DNA of 64,000 nt from the NCBI RefSeq assembly GCF_003610735.1, contig NZ_RAQM01000007.1, forward strand, positions 124,001-188,000, written 5' to 3'. Positions 60,763-64,000 of this stretch are shown here, one piece after another (the first letter of the stretch is position 1; every line of letters begins with the position of its first letter). The position numbers and the translations under genes were made by a program. Under the pieces are notes generated by a model, which was given only the letters and a program-made list of their open reading frames with translations, did not search any database and was not told where the DNA came from. Origin of the DNA: Tenacibaculum lutimaris (GTDB lineage: Bacteria; Bacteroidota; Bacteroidia; Flavobacteriales; Flavobacteriaceae).

Positions 60763-62177
60763 AAATCTTAGTTACAGGCACAACAGGTTATATAGGAAAA
60801 CGATTAATTGTTAGGTTGCTGGAAAATAACTATCAATTAGTCTGTTGTGTTCGTGATTTAGATAGAATACCAGATGAGTTTGAAAACAATCCGAACGTTA
60901 CTTTTATAAAAGTAGATTTTTTAAATACAGAAAATACAGTTTTTCCTAAAGATATTGATGCTGCGTACTATTTAATTCATTCGATGGCGACGACATCAGA
61001 AAATTTTGAAAACTTAGAATTAACCTGTGCACAGAATTTTAAAAGACTAGTAGAATCTACTAATTGTAAGCAAGTGGTGTATTTAAGTGGAATAGTTAAT
61101 GACAATTCGCTGTCCAAGCATCTAAAATCAAGATACGAAGTAGAAAAAGAGTTACAATCAAACAGTTATGCCTTAACGACCTTTAGAGCAGGAATTATTG
61201 TAGGAAGTGGAAGTGCTTCTTTTGAAATTATAAGAGATATTGTAGAAAAGCTTCCGGTAATGGTAACACCAAAATGGTTAAAAACAAAAACACAGCCTAT
61301 TGCAGTTAGAGATGTATTAGCCTTTTTAGAAAATAGTTTACAAGTTAAAGAGGTCTACAATAAATCTTTTGATATCTGCGGTCCTGAGATACTAACCTAT
61401 AAGGAAATGTTGTTACAGTTTGCTGAGGTAAGAGGGTTTAAAAGATACATTTATACACTTCCAGTATTAACACCAAAACTATCTTCCTATTGGTTATATT
61501 TTGTAACATCTACATCCTTTAACCTAGCACAAGCCTTAGTGGATAGTATGAAGGTTGAAGTAATCGCAAAACCAAGTAACATTAATACGTTACTTAATGT
61601 GGAGCCCATAACCTATAAAGAAGCAGTAGCATTAGCATTTCAAAAAATAGAGCAAAATGAAGTAATTTCTAGCTGGAAAGATGCTATGAGTAGTGGAGTT
61701 TTTCACGATCAATTGGCAAAACATATACAAATACCTCAATACGGCTGTTTTAAAGACATAAGAGTTAGAGAAATACAAAACGAGGAGAACACATTACACA
61801 AAATTTGGAGCATCGGAGGAGAAACAGGGTGGTACAAGTTTAATTCTCTTTGGAAGATAAGAGGATACGTGGATAAACTTTTTGGAGGTGTTGGGTTGCG
61901 AAGAGGTAGAAGACATCCCACAGAATTAGAACCAGGAGATCCACTCGATTTTTGGAGAGTATTGTTAGCAGATAAAAAAAATAAACGATTGATTTTATTT
62001 GCTGAAATGAAGTTGCCTGGTGAAGCATGGTTAGAATTTAAAATAGAAAAAGGTAAGCTACATCAAAGAGCCATTTTTAGACCCAAAGGAATTTGGGGGA
62101 GAATGTATTGGTATAGCGTTTTACCTTTTCACGCATTTGTATTTAAAGGAATGATTAATCATTTAATAAAAGCGTAA
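60759..62177 (+). CDS. NAD(P)-binding SDR protein fused to a DUF2867 domain
   Basis: 472 residues. The N-terminal half (1-290) is an atypical SDR with the glycine motif GTTGYIGKR (7-15) and YLIHSMA; the C-terminal half (about 300-472) is DUF2867, with HKIWSIGGETGWYKFNSLWKIRG shortened to its start and end, FGGVGLRRGRRHPTELEPGDPLDFWRV cut likewise, and PGEAWLEF. The second half has an SRPBCC-like fold in the family and could hold a hydrophobic ligand. The same fusion is widespread, without a firm role. It overlaps the flavin reductase gene by four bases. Confidence 0.85.
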   Translation: MKILVTGTTGYIGKRLIVRLLENNYQLVCCVRDLDRIPDEFENNPNVTFIKVDFLNTENTVFPKDIDAAYYLIHSMATTSENFENLELTCAQNFKRLVESTNCKQVVYLSGIVNDNSLSKHLKSRYEVEKELQSNSYALTTFRAGIIVGSGSASFEIIRDIVEKLPVMVTPKWLKTKTQPIAVRDVLAFLENSLQVKEVYNKSFDICGPEILTYKEMLLQFAEVRGFKRYIYTLPVLTPKLSSYWLYFVTSTSFNLAQALVDSMKVEVIAKPSNINTLLNVEPITYKEAVALAFQKIEQNEVISSWKDAMSSGVFHDQLAKHIQIPQYGCFKDIRVREIQNEENTLHKIWSIGGETGWYKFNSLWKIRGYVDKLFGGVGLRRGRRHPTELEPGDPLDFWRVLLADKKNKRLILFAEMKLPGEAWLEFKIEKGKLHQRAIFRPKGIWGRMYWYSVLPFHAFVFKGMINHLIKA

Positions 62178-62179
62178 TT

Positions 62180-62857
62180 ATGAAAACAATTGTAGTAGTA
62201 GGAGGTAGTAGCGGTATTGGTAAAGCAATTATTGATGATTTAAAAGACACTCATAAAATTATCAATATAAGTAGAACCCAACCAGAAACTCATCAACATA
62301 TAACACATTACACTTGTGATATAACAAAAGATGGACTTCCAGAGTTAGAGGAAGTACATGGATTGGTATATTGTCCAGGAAGCATTAATTTAAAATCATT
62401 TTCAAGATTAAAAATAACTGATTTTCAAGCGGATTTAGAAATAAACGTAATAGGAGCAATTAAAACACTGAAAGCTTATGAAGGGGCTTTGACAAAAAAT
62501 AAAGGAAGCGTTGTGTTGTTTAGTACTGTAGCTTCGTTTTTAGGAATGCCTTTTCATGCAAGTATCGCAACAAGTAAATCAGCAATTGAAGGACTAACAA
62601 AATCATTAGCGGCAGAATATGCAACCAAAATCCGATTTAATGCCATTGCTCCTACAGTAACCGATACACCGTTGGCTGCTCGTTTATTACGAAATGAAAA
62701 ACAACAAGAAAGTTTACAAAATAGGCATCCGCTAAAAAAATATTTAAAAGCAGAAGAAGTAGCAGGATTGGCAACCTTTTTACTTTCAGATGCATCAGCG
62801 TCAATGACAGGACAAATAATTCCCATTGATGCTGGAATTGTAAGTGTAAAAATGTAG
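62180..62857 (+). CDS. SDR-family protein without the catalytic Tyr
   Basis: 225 residues. Rossmann motif GGSSGIGKA (8-16), STVASFLGMPFH and TSKSAIEGLTKSLAAEYA. The catalytic Lys133 is present in ATSK, but the residue four before it is Ile129 where Tyr is expected in Y-x3-K. The usual PG motif after the last strand is replaced by APTVTDTPLAARLL. I recall an SDR subfamily with FHASIA at this place, so this is probably an inherited variant. Two bases after the DUF2867 gene. Confidence 0.85.
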   Translation: MKTIVVVGGSSGIGKAIIDDLKDTHKIINISRTQPETHQHITHYTCDITKDGLPELEEVHGLVYCPGSINLKSFSRLKITDFQADLEINVIGAIKTLKAYEGALTKNKGSVVLFSTVASFLGMPFHASIATSKSAIEGLTKSLAAEYATKIRFNAIAPTVTDTPLAARLLRNEKQQESLQNRHPLKKYLKAEEVAGLATFLLSDASASMTGQIIPIDAGIVSVKM

Positions 62858-62860
62858 AAA

Positions 62861-63385
62861 ATGAAATGGTTTTTAATTCTAAGTTTTCTTATGTGTTTGA
62901 ATGATGAAATTATAATTTTTGACAAAGACAACAACACACAAAAGTGGTATATCACTAACGATACTGTAATGGGCGGTGTTTCTAATTCATCCGTTAAGAT
63001 TAATGATGAAGGAAATCTTGTTTTCTCAGGAAGAGTTTCAACTGAGAATAATGGAGGGTTTGCTATGACCAAAATGTCAACAGCTATAAATTTAAATAAC
63101 CAACATTCAAAAATTATATTAAGAGTAAAAGGAGATGATAAGCAATATCAATTACGATTAAAGTCAGACGAATCTCAACGTTATTCTTATGTGCAAGCAT
63201 TCAGAACCAACAAACAAGAACAAGAAATTGTACTACCACTAAAAGGATTTTATCCCGCTTTTAGAGGTAGAAAGTTAAGCTTTGGTAATTTTTCTGCTAA
63301 CCAAATAAAAGAAGTAGCAGTTTTAATAGGAAACAAAAAAGATGAAAAATTTTCGTTAGAAATAATAAAAATAGCAATTCAATAA
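62861..63385 (+). CDS. CIA30-domain protein
   Basis: 174 residues. A short hydrophobic N-terminus (about 1-12), then a galactose-binding-like jelly roll with WYITNDTVMGGVSNSS, FSGRVSTENNGGFAMTKMS, ILRVKGDDKQYQLRL and the C-terminal FGNFSANQIKEVAVLIGNK. This is the CIA30 family, named after a complex I assembly factor in fungi. In bacteria it is found with photoprotection and pigment genes, its role not established. Follows the SDR gene by three bases. Confidence 0.85.
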   Translation: MKWFLILSFLMCLNDEIIIFDKDNNTQKWYITNDTVMGGVSNSSVKINDEGNLVFSGRVSTENNGGFAMTKMSTAINLNNQHSKIILRVKGDDKQYQLRLKSDESQRYSYVQAFRTNKQEQEIVLPLKGFYPAFRGRKLSFGNFSANQIKEVAVLIGNKKDEKFSLEIIKIAIQ

Positions 63386-63386
63386 A

Positions 63387-63929
63387 ATGAACACAGTAAA
63401 AATATTCTTAATCATGGCATTATTTAGTTTTTCAGGAAAAGCACAAACAGTTGCTCCTAAAGAATCGTTATACGATATAAAAATTGAGGGAATTGATGGA
63501 AAAAACTTAGACCTTAATCAATTTAAAGGAAAGAAAATACTATTTGTAAATGTAGCATCAAAATGTGGCTTTACAAATCAGTATGAAGGTTTACAAGAAC
63601 TATACTCAAAACACAAAGATAAGTTAGTAATTGTAGGTTTACCATGTAATCAATTTGGAGGACAAGAACCAGGAACAATAAAAGAAATTCAATCATTTTG
63701 TAGTGTAACCTATGGAGTAGATTTTCCTATGACAGAAAAAATTGAAGTTAAAGGAGAAAATCAACACCCGTTATACCAATGGTTAACACAAAAAGAGAAA
63801 AATGGAAAAATGAGTTCTTCAGTAAAATGGAATTTTCAAAAATATTTGGTAGATGAAGAAGGAAGGCTAATTGATGTTTTTTATTCAATTACCAAGCCAA
63901 TGAGTAAGAAAATCACCAAACTTTTATAA
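63387..63929 (+). CDS. Glutathione peroxidase family (Cys type), secreted
   Basis: 180 residues. A signal peptide (about 1-20, ending SGKAQT). The peroxidatic Cys60 is in NVASKCGFTNQYEGL, followed by LPCNQFGGQEPG (Gln93 within) and WNFQKYL (Trp148, Asn149), which complete the active site. Cys105 (SFCSVTYGVDFP) is placed like the resolving Cys of thioredoxin-dependent members, so it probably uses thioredoxin. It removes hydrogen peroxide and lipid peroxides, which fits the operon. The active site codon is TGT, so no selenocysteine. Confidence 0.92.
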   Translation: MNTVKIFLIMALFSFSGKAQTVAPKESLYDIKIEGIDGKNLDLNQFKGKKILFVNVASKCGFTNQYEGLQELYSKHKDKLVIVGLPCNQFGGQEPGTIKEIQSFCSVTYGVDFPMTEKIEVKGENQHPLYQWLTQKEKNGKMSSSVKWNFQKYLVDEEGRLIDVFYSITKPMSKKITKLL

Positions 63930-64000
63930 TGATTCATTTCAAAAAACATTCAGGAATTTATACTTTATCAACAGAGCAAATTTTAAACGTTCCGTTGAAG
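63929..64000 (+). CDS. SRPBCC-family protein, N-terminal fragment
   Basis: The ATG at 63929 overlaps the peroxidase stop codon by one base (TAATG) and opens a frame to the window edge. Twenty-four residues are visible, including HSGIYTLSTEQILNVPL. That start is like the ligand-binding SRPBCC (START-like) proteins that I recall in flavobacterial pigment operons. The family call rests on this short stretch and on the context. The operon continues beyond the window. Confidence 0.55.
   Translation, partial: MIHFKKHSGIYTLSTEQILNVPLK

Noticed and set aside
63387..63929. Selenocysteine at the glutathione peroxidase active site
   Set aside because: The codon is TGT, an ordinary Cys, and no in-frame TGA or SECIS-like need exists.
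1..64000. CRISPR arrays, insertion sequences, prophage or integrase genes
   Set aside because: No regularly spaced repeats, transposase motifs, att-like duplications or phage genes were seen. The gene content is chromosomal throughout.

Overview
The window reads as chromosome of a marine, pigmented member of the Flavobacteriaceae, probably close to Tenacibaculum (inference; no search was run). The base composition is strongly AT-rich. Promoters repeatedly match the Bacteroidetes form TTG - about 17-20 bp - TAnnTTTG. The gene set includes the DUF3098/uppP/truB/ftsX run, ExbB-ExbD-ExbD, a TPR-HTH regulator, a GSCFA protein, an SDR-type threonine dehydrogenase and a zeaxanthin-type carotenoid cluster. 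No insertion sequence, phage gene, CRISPR array or rRNA was seen. One tRNA with anticodon CAU is present.

Layout. 1-430 is a truncated minus-strand membrane gene that resembles the Pycsar effector family. 1-9 kb: tRNA-CAU, a polyprenyl diphosphate synthase (probably GGPP synthase, the carotenoid precursor enzyme), and a TetR-TolC-MFP-RND efflux operon. 9-16 kb: recX, threonine dehydrogenase, a thioredoxin-like protein, the ftsX-DUF3098-uppP-truB operon and methylmalonyl-CoA epimerase. 16-24 kb: a lipoprotein/membrane protein/histidine kinase/response regulator unit, rbfA, a LolC/E-like permease, a secreted PepSY-like protein with phased direct repeats upstream, a TPR-HTH regulator and dusB. 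24-35 kb: lepA, a YugP-type protease, ansA, an ExbB/ExbD energiser, rpoN and asnS. 35-48 kb: an MMPL-type exporter, pyrH-frr, the rplM-rpsI-rpsB-tsf translation block, an OmpA lipoprotein, apbE, and a gpmI-thioredoxin-map-(broken small gene)-methyltransferase run. 48-51.6 kb: an aromatic amino acid hydroxylase, a rhodanese and a GSCFA protein.

51.6-64 kb is the most distinctive part. A MerR-family regulator with a B12-binding domain carries the residues that define CarH/LitR photoreceptors (W-x9-EH and E-x3-H-x2-G). It stands next to a promoter whose 20-bp spacer is almost filled by a perfect 8+1+8 inverted repeat. Downstream lie at least fifteen co-directional genes, nearly all overlapping or within a few bases: a fasciclin lipoprotein, crtI, crtB, an unknown secreted protein, crtZ, a fused lycopene cyclase, tspO, a TetR regulator, an ABC1/UbiB-family kinase, a flavin reductase, two SDR proteins, a CIA30 protein, a glutathione peroxidase and a truncated SRPBCC protein. 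My reading is a B12- and light-controlled photo-oxidative stress operon that makes zeaxanthin-type carotenoids together with membrane and redox protection functions. The operon runs off the right edge.

Other points of note are a one-base frameshift that splits a 65-residue membrane protein between map and a methyltransferase gene, TAnnTTTG boxes only 4-5 nt from the start codons of rbfA, dusB and rpoN, and a set of TTG/GTG start codons that includes several pigment genes.
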